A stretch of DNA of 38,922 bases, from assembly GCA_902560685.1 (NCBI GenBank), contig CACEMT010000010.1, positions 1 through 38,922 on the forward strand. The letters run 5' to 3'. The translations under genes and the position numbers were made by a program. The notes below the pieces were generated by a model. The model saw only the letters and a list, made by a program, of their open reading frames with translations, searched no databases and was not told where the DNA came from. Every line of letters starts with the position of its first letter. Position 1 is the first letter of the stretch. Below, one piece after another: positions 1-7,376 of the stretch. Source of the stretch: an uncultured Pelagibacteraceae bacterium. Lineage in GTDB: Bacteria; Pseudomonadota; Alphaproteobacteria; Pelagibacterales; Pelagibacteraceae.

Positions 1-336
1 ATTTCAATTATAGATAGTCTATTTGAAAAACTAAGTGAAATTTCAGGTACAGAGGAATTTGCCAATAGATTAGATGATCTATATTCTTTAGTTGATAGTG
101 AAGAAATAGATGAAAATAAAATCTCAGATGCAAGCTCAGAAGTATTTATTTTGTTTGATAAGGAAGTAAATTGGAGAAAAGATGCAGCTCAAAATTTAAT
201 GCCAGAACTTGAAAAATATAATGAGGTTATTAAAAATAATATAGGTTTAAGATTACAATCTCGTTTAACAAAAGAACAGGCGAAATTTGTTGCAAGTTGC
301 AACTCTATCCATCGTGATATATCTTTAAATTTCTAA
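1..336 (+). CDS. C-terminal part of an unidentified protein (5' truncated by window edge)
   Basis: The frame is open from the first base to a TAA at 334-336 and gives 111 residues, so the gene starts outside the window; the ATG at 151 is probably internal. The fragment is acidic in its first half (many Glu and Asp residues) and looks alpha-helical, with no membrane segment, cysteine cluster or nucleotide-binding motif that I recognise. It ends nine bases before the MFS transporter gene on the same strand, so the two may be cotranscribed. I do not recognise the family and assign no function. Confidence 0.7.
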   Translation: MSIIDSLFEKLSEISGTEEFANRLDDLYSLVDSEEIDENKISDASSEVFILFDKEVNWRKDAAQNLMPELEKYNEVIKNNIGLRLQSRLTKEQAKFVASCNSIHRDISLNF

Positions 337-345
337 TTTAAATTA

Positions 346-1560
346 ATGGAAAAAAATATTTTGCCGATTAAAAAAGCGGTTCTAATATTTTTTGTATTTG
401 CTTGTGGATATTTTATATCTGCACTTTTAAGAGCAATTACAGCAACTTTATCTCCTTTATTAACTTCAGAGTTTAATTTAAATGCTGGTGATCTAGGGTT
501 ATTAGCTGGTGGTTATTTTTTAGGATTTGCATCTATGCAAATACCTCTTGGATATTTACTTGATAAACATGGACCTAAAAAAGTAGTTTCATCTTTTTTA
601 TTAATTGCAATTATTGGAACAACTGCTTTTGCTTTAGCACAAAGTTTTTCTGGTCTACTGATATCAAGAATTTTAATTGGAGTTGGTGTTAGTGCATGTT
701 TAATGGGACCTTTAACTGGTTATAGAATTTGGTTTGCAGATGAATACCAACAAAGAGCTAATGCATGGATGTTAATGGTGCTTTCAATGGGTTTTGTTTT
801 TTCAACATTGCCTGTTCAAATTTTATTACCAGTTATTGGTTGGAGATGGATATTTGGCTCTGTAGCTGTTGTAATACTTCTTATTATAATTTTAACATTA
901 CTATTTATTCCTTCATGGAAAAGTGAAGATAGTAAAGATGTAGAGAATGCAGGATCTTTATCAGATGTTTGGAAAAATAAATTTTTTAGAAGTACAATTC
1001 CTCTTGGCTTATTTAATTATGGAGGAATGGTTGCAATTCAAACTTTATGGGCCGGGCCCTGGATGGTTAGAGTTACGGGATATACACCATTAGAGAGCGC
1101 AACAGGACTTTTTTGGATAAATATAACAATGTTAATTGCCTTTTTTATTTTTGGATACATTTTGCCTAAAATTACAAAACTTGGCCTAGAGTCGATGAGA
1201 CTAATGAAGTTTGGACTACCAATCAGCTATTTATCATTACTTGTTATAATTATTTCAGGAGAAAATGCAGGTGCATTACATTTTACCATATATATACTTA
1301 CTTCAATTGTACTAACTCTTACCCAGCCTGCTGTGGCTTTATCTTTTCCAACCAGTCTAGCAGGAAAATCGCTTACATCATTTAATTTACTTATTTTTGT
1401 AGGCACTTTTTTAATGCAATGGGGAATTGGTTTAGTGATTGATTTATCTCAATTTTTAGGGAAGGGAGAAATTCAAAGTTTTCAAATTTCTTTTACTGTT
1501 TATTTAATCATTTGTATTTTAAGTTATTCATATTTTATTATGAAAAATAAAAATGAATAA
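346..1560 (+). CDS. MFS transporter, substrate unknown
   Basis: This 404-residue protein has the length and about twelve hydrophobic segments of a major facilitator superfamily permease in the inner membrane. After the second helix it carries a conserved-looking loop (GYLLDKHGPKK, about residues 69-79) matching the MFS loop 2-3 signature with its Asp and basic residues; a charged cytoplasmic loop near residues 190-205 separates the two six-helix halves. MFS proteins move small solutes by facilitated diffusion or ion coupling. The substrate cannot be read from the sequence. The stop overlaps the start of the next gene by eight bases, which suggests translational coupling to the alpha/beta hydrolase. 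Family assignment is solid; function is open. Confidence 0.88.
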   Translation: MEKNILPIKKAVLIFFVFACGYFISALLRAITATLSPLLTSEFNLNAGDLGLLAGGYFLGFASMQIPLGYLLDKHGPKKVVSSFLLIAIIGTTAFALAQSFSGLLISRILIGVGVSACLMGPLTGYRIWFADEYQQRANAWMLMVLSMGFVFSTLPVQILLPVIGWRWIFGSVAVVILLIIILTLLFIPSWKSEDSKDVENAGSLSDVWKNKFFRSTIPLGLFNYGGMVAIQTLWAGPWMVRVTGYTPLESATGLFWINITMLIAFFIFGYILPKITKLGLESMRLMKFGLPISYLSLLVIIISGENAGALHFTIYILTSIVLTLTQPAVALSFPTSLAGKSLTSFNLLIFVGTFLMQWGIGLVIDLSQFLGKGEIQSFQISFTVYLIICILSYSYFIMKNKNE

Positions 1561-2368
1561 AAAAAAAATGTATATTTTGTCTATAGTTGGCTTAGCAGTT
1601 TTAATTTACTTAATTATTTCATTGATATTATATTCTTCTCAAAGAAGCCTATTATATCATCCTACAGAAAATAATTATTCTGGAGATATGCTTACGGTTT
1701 CAATAGAAAAAATTAAAATTAAAAATGATGATAATATAGAACTACTAGCTTGGTATCATGAAAAAAATATAGAAAAGTATAAAACTATTCTCTTTTTACA
1801 TGGTAATGCGGGATCTTTAGAAAATAGAATACACAAAATTAATAATTTCAATGAAATGAATGTAAATTTTTTAATTATTTCTTGGAGAGGTTTTAGTGGT
1901 AATAAAGGTAAACCAACTGAAAATGGCCTTTATATAGACGCAAAGAGTGGGGTTGATTGGCTAAAGAATAAAGGAATTGATGAAAAAAATATTATTATTT
2001 ATGGAGAGTCGTTAGGCACAGGTGTAGCTACTGAAATTGCACAAAAAAATAATTTTGCTGGAGTAATTTTGGAATCACCATTCACTTCGATGATAGCCGC
2101 TGCTAAATCTAAGTATCCAATGTTTCCTATCAAGTTACTTCTTAAAGATAAATATGAAAGCGATAAAAAGATTAAAAATATAAAATCTCCTATTTTAATT
2201 ATGCACGGCGAGGTAGATAAAATAGTTCCATTTTGGATGGGAAAAAAATTATATGAGTTAGCAAATCAACCTAAGTATTCATATTTTCCTAAATATGACG
2301 ATCATATGATGGAATTTAATAAAGACTTAATTAACTCAATCAATTTGTTTATTAAAAGTTTAAATTAA
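1553..2368 (+). CDS. membrane-anchored alpha/beta hydrolase (ABHD13/BEM46-like)
   Basis: This is a 271-residue serine hydrolase. An N-terminal hydrophobic helix (about residues 6-27) should tether it to the inner membrane with the catalytic domain probably on the periplasmic side (inferred). The oxyanion motif LFLHGNAGS lies near residues 82-90. The nucleophile is Ser153 in GESLG, the acid is probably Asp222 (GEVDKIVP) and the base His251 (DDHMME), in the usual order and spacing. It resembles the BEM46/ABHD13-type hydrolases found widely in proteobacteria; natural substrates of these are largely unknown, with lipids or esters plausible. It overlaps the upstream MFS gene by eight bases, so the pair may act in the same uptake or processing route, but this is only inference. 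Confidence 0.88.
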   Translation: MNKKKMYILSIVGLAVLIYLIISLILYSSQRSLLYHPTENNYSGDMLTVSIEKIKIKNDDNIELLAWYHEKNIEKYKTILFLHGNAGSLENRIHKINNFNEMNVNFLIISWRGFSGNKGKPTENGLYIDAKSGVDWLKNKGIDEKNIIIYGESLGTGVATEIAQKNNFAGVILESPFTSMIAAAKSKYPMFPIKLLLKDKYESDKKIKNIKSPILIMHGEVDKIVPFWMGKKLYELANQPKYSYFPKYDDHMMEFNKDLINSINLFIKSLN

Positions 2369-2417
2369 GACACAATCTCAACAAATAGTTTTCTCAATTA
2401 ATTAATAAAAAATTTGT

Positions 2418-2978
2418 GTGAGAAAATTATTAATTTTTTTATTTATTTTTTTAATAAGCAAAATTTCTTTTGCTGAACCTAATAATTTGGAAAAAGAAGA
2501 TTTTTTTTATATAGGAACAATGCAATCTTATAATAATGATTTTACACTTTACTTTAAAACCAGAAGTAAAGCTGTACTAGCTAGAGGTGAGGAATTTAAT
2601 TATATAACTGATTATCCTCAAGACTTATATATTTATAATAATCATACTAAATCTGACGAGTCATTAATTTCTTATGATTGGTTTCCATCAAAAGCAAAAC
2701 AAATAATAGAAAATTATGATTTTCCAGTATTTCCAGAAGATTTTGCATATTATTTATTAAACGATAATAATACTTTAATAATGGTAAGTGCCATTAAAAA
2801 TATTAACGCTAACTTAGTTTTTGATATCTCTAAAAGAAATTTAAAAAGATATGATAAAAAAAATAGATTAGAGTTTATAATTTCATCAGTTGCAAAGAAA
2901 TGTGGATATTTAAGTTTAGAGGAAAAATATAATTGTAATTATTATAAACCTTTAATTTCAAATAATTTAATTAATTAG
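2418..2978 (+). CDS. predicted secreted protein of unknown function
   Basis: The frame opens with a GTG codon and encodes 186 residues. The N-terminus is a textbook signal peptide: two basic residues, a hydrophobic stretch to about residue 17, then a small-residue cleavage site (SFA-E), so the mature protein is probably periplasmic. The mature part is rich in Asn, Tyr, Asp and Lys. Two cysteines near the C-terminus (in KKCGYL and YNCNYY) could form a disulfide. I do not recognise the family. No ATG and no good ribosome-binding site precede the GTG, and an in-frame TAA just upstream prevents a longer version. It ends tail-to-tail with ftsY, overlapping it by eight bases. Confidence 0.7.
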   Translation: MRKLLIFLFIFLISKISFAEPNNLEKEDFFYIGTMQSYNNDFTLYFKTRSKAVLARGEEFNYITDYPQDLYIYNNHTKSDESLISYDWFPSKAKQIIENYDFPVFPEDFAYYLLNDNNTLIMVSAIKNINANLVFDISKRNLKRYDKKNRLEFIISSVAKKCGYLSLEEKYNCNYYKPLISNNLIN

Positions 2979-3888
2979 TTGTAATAAAAGCTTCAGCAAA
3001 TTGTTCTGCTTTAAAAATTTGTAGATCATCTTCTTTTTCTCCCAAACCTAAAGCAATAATTGGTAATTTATATTTTTTTGCAATTGCAATTAAAATACCA
3101 CCCTTTGCAGTTCCATCTAGTTTAGTCATAATTAATCCTGTTATTGGAATTATCTTATTAAATTCTTCGACTTGATTAATTACATTTTGTCCAGAAGTTG
3201 CATCTAAAACTAATAAAACTTCGTGAGGAGCATTTGGATCAATTTTTTTTGTTACATTTGCAATTTTTTTATATTCTTCCATTAAATTTTTTTTATTTTG
3301 TAGTCTTCCTGCGGTGTCTATTAAGACATGTGTAAATTGATTTTTTAGTGCTTCATCAACTGCCTTATATGCAACAGATGCAGGGTCAGAACCTTGTGAA
3401 GATTTGATGATTTCTACATCTATTTTTTTTGCCCAATTTTCTAATTGTTCTATTGCTGCGGCTCTAAAAGTATCTGATGCTGAAAAAATAACTTTGTTAT
3501 TATTAGATTTTAATATTTTACCCATTTTGCCTATTGTAGTTGTTTTTCCAACTCCATTAACTCCTGAAACAAGAATAGCATTTAAATTATTTGTATTTTT
3601 AAAAAAATTTTCATTTTCTAACGGAGACATTAAATCAATTATATAATTTTTAAGAATTAAATTAATTTCATCAACTTTATTTTTGTTTGGATCAATTTTT
3701 TTTCCAGAAATTATATTTCTAATTTCTTCAGATGCTGCTACACCAACATCAGATTGAATTAAAAAATCTTCTATTTCATTAAGTGTCCTATCATCAATTT
3801 CTTTTTTTATAATTATTTCTTTAAGGCCAGATGTAAAAGTAGACGCACTTTTTTTAAAGCCTAATTTAAATTTTTCAAAAATTCCCAT
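2971..3888 (-). CDS. ftsY: signal recognition particle receptor FtsY
   Basis: FtsY is the membrane-associated SRP receptor GTPase that docks Ffh-ribosome complexes at the translocon. The 305-residue protein is essentially an NG domain: a helical N domain (residues 1 to about 90) and a G domain with P-loop GVNGVGKTT (109-117), DTAGR (191-195) and TKLDGTAKGG (255-264). The SRP-GTPase insertion-box motif DTFRAAAIEQL (139-149) is present. The long acidic A domain of E. coli FtsY is absent, which fits compact alphaproteobacterial versions; the short basic and hydrophobic N-terminus probably gives membrane contact. The start abuts the dapF stop (one shared base), indicating a dapF-ftsY operon. The SRP partner gene ffh lies divergently just beyond dapF. 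Confidence 0.97.
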   Translation of the reverse strand: MGIFEKFKLGFKKSASTFTSGLKEIIIKKEIDDRTLNEIEDFLIQSDVGVAASEEIRNIISGKKIDPNKNKVDEINLILKNYIIDLMSPLENENFFKNTNNLNAILVSGVNGVGKTTTIGKMGKILKSNNNKVIFSASDTFRAAAIEQLENWAKKIDVEIIKSSQGSDPASVAYKAVDEALKNQFTHVLIDTAGRLQNKKNLMEEYKKIANVTKKIDPNAPHEVLLVLDATSGQNVINQVEEFNKIIPITGLIMTKLDGTAKGGILIAIAKKYKLPIIALGLGEKEDDLQIFKAEQFAEAFITTN

Positions 3889-4712
3889 TAAATTTTTATT
3901 TGAATTTGATCTATATTTGAAACAGGTCCAGTCATAAAAATATTTCCATTATCATCTATAAAAATTGATAGTTTTCCTAGTTCAAATTCTATTTCAGTTT
4001 TATTTTTAATTTTACCATTAATTTTTGCAGCAAAAGCTGTTGCACACGCAGCAGTGCCACAAGCTTTTGTTAGCCCAGCACCTCTTTCCCACACTTTAAC
4101 TTTAATAATATTTTCATTAATTATTTTTGCCAAAGTAACATTACATTTTTCAGGGAATAATTTATTGTTTTCGATTTCTGGTCCAATTTTTTCTAAATTA
4201 AAATCTTCTATGTTATTTACAAAAAAAATAATATGTGGATTTCCAACATTTACTGCTGTACCACCAAAATATTCTTTATTATTATTATCAATAATTTTAT
4301 ATTCTAAATTAATAGTATCTAACTCTTTTGCCAAAGGAATTTCATCCCAATTAGTTTTTGCTAAGCCAATTTTTGTTTCTACTAATTTTTCTTCTAAAAT
4401 TTTTGATTCTAAATTTCCAGATTCAGTACCTAGTACAATTTTATTTTTATTAATTTCCTTTGACAATAAATAAGCCACACACCTGGTTCCATTACCACAA
4501 GCTCCTGAAACGCTTCCATCTGAATTATAAAATTTCATATCAGCATCAATTTTTTCATTTTTCTTAATATATATAAGTTGATCACAACCAATAAAATTTC
4601 TATTGCATATTTTTTTTATTTGATCATTTGTTAATTCAATATGATCATATCTTTGATCAATGATTACAAAATCATTTCCTAGACCGTCCATTTTAAATGC
4701 TTTGAATTCCAT
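3888..4712 (-). CDS. dapF: diaminopimelate epimerase DapF
   Basis: DapF interconverts LL- and meso-diaminopimelate, the last step before lysine and the peptidoglycan cross-linking residue. The 274-residue length is standard. Both catalytic cysteines of this PLP-independent racemase are visible: Cys72 in SGACGNGTRC and Cys218 in TKACGTAAC, each in a pseudo-symmetric half-domain. The N-terminal FKMDGLGNDF motif is also typical. It is the first gene of a minus-strand pair with ftsY and starts within the divergent region that also carries the ffh leader. In many alphaproteobacteria an mtaB-like methylthiotransferase gene sits between dapF and ftsY; here it is absent. Confidence 0.97.
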   Translation of the reverse strand: MEFKAFKMDGLGNDFVIIDQRYDHIELTNDQIKKICNRNFIGCDQLIYIKKNEKIDADMKFYNSDGSVSGACGNGTRCVAYLLSKEINKNKIVLGTESGNLESKILEEKLVETKIGLAKTNWDEIPLAKELDTINLEYKIIDNNNKEYFGGTAVNVGNPHIIFFVNNIEDFNLEKIGPEIENNKLFPEKCNVTLAKIINENIIKVKVWERGAGLTKACGTAACATAFAAKINGKIKNKTEIEFELGKLSIFIDDNGNIFMTGPVSNIDQIQIKI

Positions 4713-4734
4713 ATAATAATATTTAACTTATTTA

Positions 4735-4760
4735 TTGACTTTTTGAACCTCTATTATAGT
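4735..4760 (+). promoter_or_regulatory. candidate promoter for the ffh transcript
   Basis: A TTGACT box (4735-4740) is followed by the AT-rich boxes TATTAT (4752-4757) and TATAGT (4755-4760) just before the GC-rich leader begins. The spacing from TTGACT to TATAGT is 14 bases, shorter than the ideal 17; pairing TATAGT with TTATTG (4732-4737) gives 17 bases but a weaker -35. Position is the main support: transcription from here would start at about 4766, at the 5' edge of the structured leader. Confidence 0.35.
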
Positions 4761-4763
4761 TTA

Positions 4764-4862
4764 TCGCAGTTTCCGCAAAATAAGCAATTTGCGGTGTCTT
4801 TGGCAACAAAGAGATCGACACCAGTCTGCGAGGGTTCGCCCACTGGTGCGATAGCTGCTGGA
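4764..4862 (+). ncRNA. structured RNA leader upstream of ffh (Pelagibacter-type ffh motif candidate)
   Basis: This stretch is conspicuously GC-rich in an AT-rich genome and folds readily. Helices seen: CCGCAAA/TTTGCGG (4773-4779 with 4788-4794); GGTGT/ACACC (4793-4797 with 4818-4822) enclosing a GCAA-capped hairpin CTTTG/CAAAG (4798-4802 with 4807-4811); and CACCAGT/ACTGGTG (4819-4825 with 4842-4848) enclosing GGG-TTCG-CCC (4832-4841). The bulge CTGCGA (4826-4831) is perfectly complementary to TCGCAG (4764-4769). The only ribosome-binding-like GGA (4860-4862) follows directly. From memory, a comparative study of Pelagibacter intergenic regions proposed a cis-regulatory RNA preceding the gene for the cytoplasmic SRP protein; position and character match. 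It lacks the conserved GGAA-loop and AGCAG core of 4.5S/SRP RNA, so it is probably not ffs. Mechanism and ligand are unknown. Confidence 0.75.
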
Positions 4863-4869
4863 TAAAAAT

Positions 4870-6228
4870 ATGTTTGAAAATTTGACAAATAAATTTGAAG
4901 AAGTTTTTTCTTCTCTAAAAAAAGCACCATCACTTGATGAAAAGCAAGTTGATGAAGGACTTAAAGGTATAAGGCAAGCTTTATTAGAAGCAGATGTAAC
5001 CTTAGATGTTGCTAAACAATTTATTGAAAATGTTAAACCAAAAGCTTTAGGTCAAGAAATAATTAGATCTACTTCACCAGGGCAAATGGTGGTTAAAATA
5101 GTTTATGACGAATTAGTAAAACTGTTGGGTGAAAAAAACGAAGATATAAATTTAAATGCTGTTCCACCTGTTCCAATGATGTTAGTTGGACTTCAGGGTT
5201 CAGGAAAAACAACAACAACTGCAAAATTAGCAAAATTTTTAGAAAAAAATAAAAAAAAGAAAATTATGATGGTTAGTCTTGACGTTTATAGACCAGCTGC
5301 TCAAGAACAACTCAAATCTCTTGGTGAACAAAATAATATTTTAACATTGCCAATTATTGAAGGACAAGTGCCAGCAGATATTTGTAGAAGAGCAATTAGC
5401 GCAGCAAATCTAAATGGAGCAGAGATAATTTTATTTGATACTGCAGGACGAACTCAAATTGATCTTCAAATGATGAGCGAGATTAAGCAAATAGAAAGCA
5501 TAATAAAACCGACAGAGACATTTCTTGTTGCAGACTCTTTAACAGGTCAAGTTGCTGCTGAAGTAGCAAAAGAATTTAAAAATACTGTAAACCTTACAGG
5601 TATAGTTTTAACAAGAGCAGATGGAGATGCCAGAGGAGGAGCGGCAGTAAGCATGAAATATGTTTCAAATGTTCCTATTAAATTTTTAGGTATTGGAGAA
5701 AAAATCGAAAATCTAGAAGTTTTTCATCCTGATAGAATTGCAAATAGAATTCTGGGCATGGGAGATATTGTTTCTCTTGTAGAAAAAGCATCTCAAGATT
5801 TAGGTGAAGAAAATTTAAAGAAAACAGAGGAAAATTTAAAAAAAGGTAGTTTTTCAATGGAAGATTATCTAACTCAGTTAAGACAAATGAAAAAGATGGG
5901 CGGAATCGAAGGTGTTATGTCTTTTCTTCCTGGAGTTTCAAAAATAAAATCTCAAATGGACCAAGCCGGAATTGATGAATCAATTATTTCTCAAAACGAA
6001 GCAATAATTTTATCAATGACAAAAAAAGAAAGAGAAAACCCAAAAATTATTGATGGTTCTAGAAGAAAAAGAATTGCTAATGGCTCTGGAACAGATGTAG
6101 CCACTATCAATAAATTGTTAAAACAATTTAAAATGATGTCTGAAATGATGAAAAAGATGTCAAAAGGAAACTTGAAAGGTATGACAGACAAAGGAATACC
6201 TCCAGAGCTTTTTAATCAACTAAAATAA
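4870..6228 (+). CDS. ffh: signal recognition particle protein Ffh
   Basis: Ffh binds SRP RNA and signal sequences of nascent membrane proteins and delivers them to FtsY. The 452-residue protein shows the N domain (1 to about 95), the G domain with P-loop GLQGSGKTT (107-115), DTAGR (190-194) and TRADGDARGG (248-257; Arg in place of the common Lys, a variant I associate with alphaproteobacteria), and a Met-rich M domain (about 300-452). The RNA-binding helix motif SRRKRIANGSGT is at 397-408, followed by the Met-rich stretch around residues 422-430. It is the first gene of the long plus-strand run and follows the structured leader; the GGA at 4860-4862 is the only ribosome-binding-like sequence. 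FtsY is encoded divergently 1 kb away. Confidence 0.98.
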   Translation: MFENLTNKFEEVFSSLKKAPSLDEKQVDEGLKGIRQALLEADVTLDVAKQFIENVKPKALGQEIIRSTSPGQMVVKIVYDELVKLLGEKNEDINLNAVPPVPMMLVGLQGSGKTTTTAKLAKFLEKNKKKKIMMVSLDVYRPAAQEQLKSLGEQNNILTLPIIEGQVPADICRRAISAANLNGAEIILFDTAGRTQIDLQMMSEIKQIESIIKPTETFLVADSLTGQVAAEVAKEFKNTVNLTGIVLTRADGDARGGAAVSMKYVSNVPIKFLGIGEKIENLEVFHPDRIANRILGMGDIVSLVEKASQDLGEENLKKTEENLKKGSFSMEDYLTQLRQMKKMGGIEGVMSFLPGVSKIKSQMDQAGIDESIISQNEAIILSMTKKERENPKIIDGSRRKRIANGSGTDVATINKLLKQFKMMSEMMKKMSKGNLKGMTDKGIPPELFNQLK

Positions 6229-6242
6229 TAAAAGGAGAATGA

Positions 6243-6671
6243 ATGTTAAAACTTAGATTATCTATGGGAGGAACAAAAAAAAGACCTGTATATAAAATTG
6301 TAGTAGCGGATAGCCGTTTTGCAAGAGATGGAAGATTTATTGAAAAACTTGGTTTTTTCAACCCTTTACTACCAAAAGAAAAAAAAGAAAGAGTAGGATT
6401 GGAAGAGGAAAGAATTAAATATTGGTTAAGTCAAGGTGCCCAACCCACAACAAGAGTAGCAAGAATTCTTGGTGAAAACAAAATGATGGAAATGCCTGCA
6501 AAAGGAAATAATCCTCAAAAAGCTATACCAAAAAAAGATAGAAAAAAAGAAGGAGAAGAAGCAAAAAGTGAAGCTTCAGCTGATGCTCCAAAAGCAGAAG
6601 AGAAAAAAGCTGATGCTCCAAAAGCAGAAGAGAAAAAAGCTGATGTTCCAAAAGCAGAAGAGAAAAAATAA
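6243..6671 (+). CDS. rpsP: 30S ribosomal protein S16, with extended charged tail
   Basis: S16 is a small 30S assembly protein. The conserved fold occupies about the first 85 residues (start [15 protein letters not shown], then the YKIVVADSR and [10 protein letters not shown] motifs). The 142-residue chain is longer than the usual 80-90: residues from about 90 on are a Lys/Glu/Ala tail ending in three exact or near-exact copies of [11 protein letters not shown] strong AGGAG (6233-6237) five bases before the ATG fixes the start. It sits 14 bases after ffh and two bases before trmD; the rimM gene that usually separates rpsP and trmD is not here. Confidence 0.97.
   Translation: MLKLRLSMGGTKKRPVYKIVVADSRFARDGRFIEKLGFFNPLLPKEKKERVGLEEERIKYWLSQGAQPTTRVARILGENKMMEMPAKGNNPQKAIPKKDRKKEGEEAKSEASADAPKAEEKKADAPKAEEKKADVPKAEEKK
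6579..6668 (+). repeat. 30-bp coding tandem repeat, three copies, in the rpsP tail
   Basis: Three head-to-tail 30-bp units (6579-6608, 6609-6638, 6639-6668) differ by a single base (GCT to GTT in the third unit) and encode [20 protein letters not shown] and [10 protein letters not shown] at residues 113-142, directly before the stop. Near-identity at the DNA level suggests recent slippage or unequal recombination, so copy number may vary between strains. Confidence 0.95.
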
Positions 6672-6673
6672 AA

Positions 6674-7360
6674 ATGATGTTAGCTCGAATATTTACGCTT
6701 TATCCTGAATTTTTTCCAGGACCACTTGGAAAAGGTTTGTATGGAAAGGCTTTAGCTGCAAATATTTGGGAGTTAGAGACAGTAAATATTAGAAACTATG
6801 CAACTGACAAACATAAGACTGTTGATGATACTACTTATGGTGGAGGTTCTGGAATGTTAATTAAACCTGACGTTCTTGCAAATTCTTTAGATAAAAATTT
6901 AAATTCTAAAGAAAGAATAATTTATTTAAGCCCAAAGGGAAAATTATTTAATCAAAAATTAGCGAAAGAACTTTCTAAAGAGAGATCTATTAATTTGATA
7001 TGTGGACATTTTGAAGGTGTTGATCAAAGAGTAATAGAATCCAGAAATATAGAAGAAGTTAGTATAGGTGACTTTGTTTTGTCTGGTGGAGAAAGTGCTG
7101 CATTTGTAATGTTAGACTCAATTATAAGATTATTGCCAGGAGTACTTGGAAACGAAACTTCTGCAGAAGAGGAAAGCTTTGAGAATGGACTTTTAGAGTA
7201 TCCTCAATATACAAAACCTCAAATTTGGGAAGAAAAAACAGTACCAGATGTACTATTATCAGGAGATCATGCCAAAATTAAAGACTGGCGTTTATCTCAA
7301 TCTGAGGCTATAACTCGCGACCGAAGACCAGATTTGTGGCAAAAATATAAAAAGAATTAA
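6674..7360 (+). CDS. trmD: tRNA (guanine-N1)-methyltransferase TrmD
   Basis: TrmD methylates G37 next to the anticodon of tRNAs that read CNN codons, preventing +1 frameshifting, with SAM as donor. The 228-residue length is typical. Visible landmarks are the N-terminal [35 protein letters not shown] (about 55-69), [12 protein letters not shown] (about 113-124) and the trefoil-knot SAM-binding segment around [21 protein letters not shown] (about 137-157). Two adjacent ATG codons (6674 and 6677) are possible starts; either leaves the protein intact. It lies two bases after rpsP and is followed by rplS, a conserved ribosome-related gene order minus rimM. Confidence 0.97.
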   Translation: MMLARIFTLYPEFFPGPLGKGLYGKALAANIWELETVNIRNYATDKHKTVDDTTYGGGSGMLIKPDVLANSLDKNLNSKERIIYLSPKGKLFNQKLAKELSKERSINLICGHFEGVDQRVIESRNIEEVSIGDFVLSGGESAAFVMLDSIIRLLPGVLGNETSAEEESFENGLLEYPQYTKPQIWEEKTVPDVLLSGDHAKIKDWRLSQSEAITRDRRPDLWQKYKKN

Positions 7361-7376
7361 TTTGATAAACTTAAAC

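Noticed and set aside
151..336. A short complete gene starting at 151
   Set aside because: The frame is open to the window edge with similar composition, so this is the end of a longer gene.
4054..4473. Plus-strand open frame inside dapF (and similar frames opposite ftsY, rplS, sucC, sucB, atpA)
   Set aside because: They lie antisense to well-supported genes, have no family features and mirror codon bias of the real strand.
4713..4869. 4.5S/SRP RNA gene (ffs) next to ffh
   Set aside because: The conserved SRP-RNA core (GGAA tetraloop hairpin with the AGCAG side) is not present; the hairpins seen carry GCAA and TTCG loops in a different arrangement, and the element abuts the ffh start like a leader.
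6579..6668. CRISPR-like or mobile repeat
   Set aside because: The units are contiguous, in frame, without spacers, and encode a protein tail.
7362..7376. TTG start for rplS at 7362
   Set aside because: The ATG at 7377 gives a normal L19 N-terminus and the extra five residues are not family-like.
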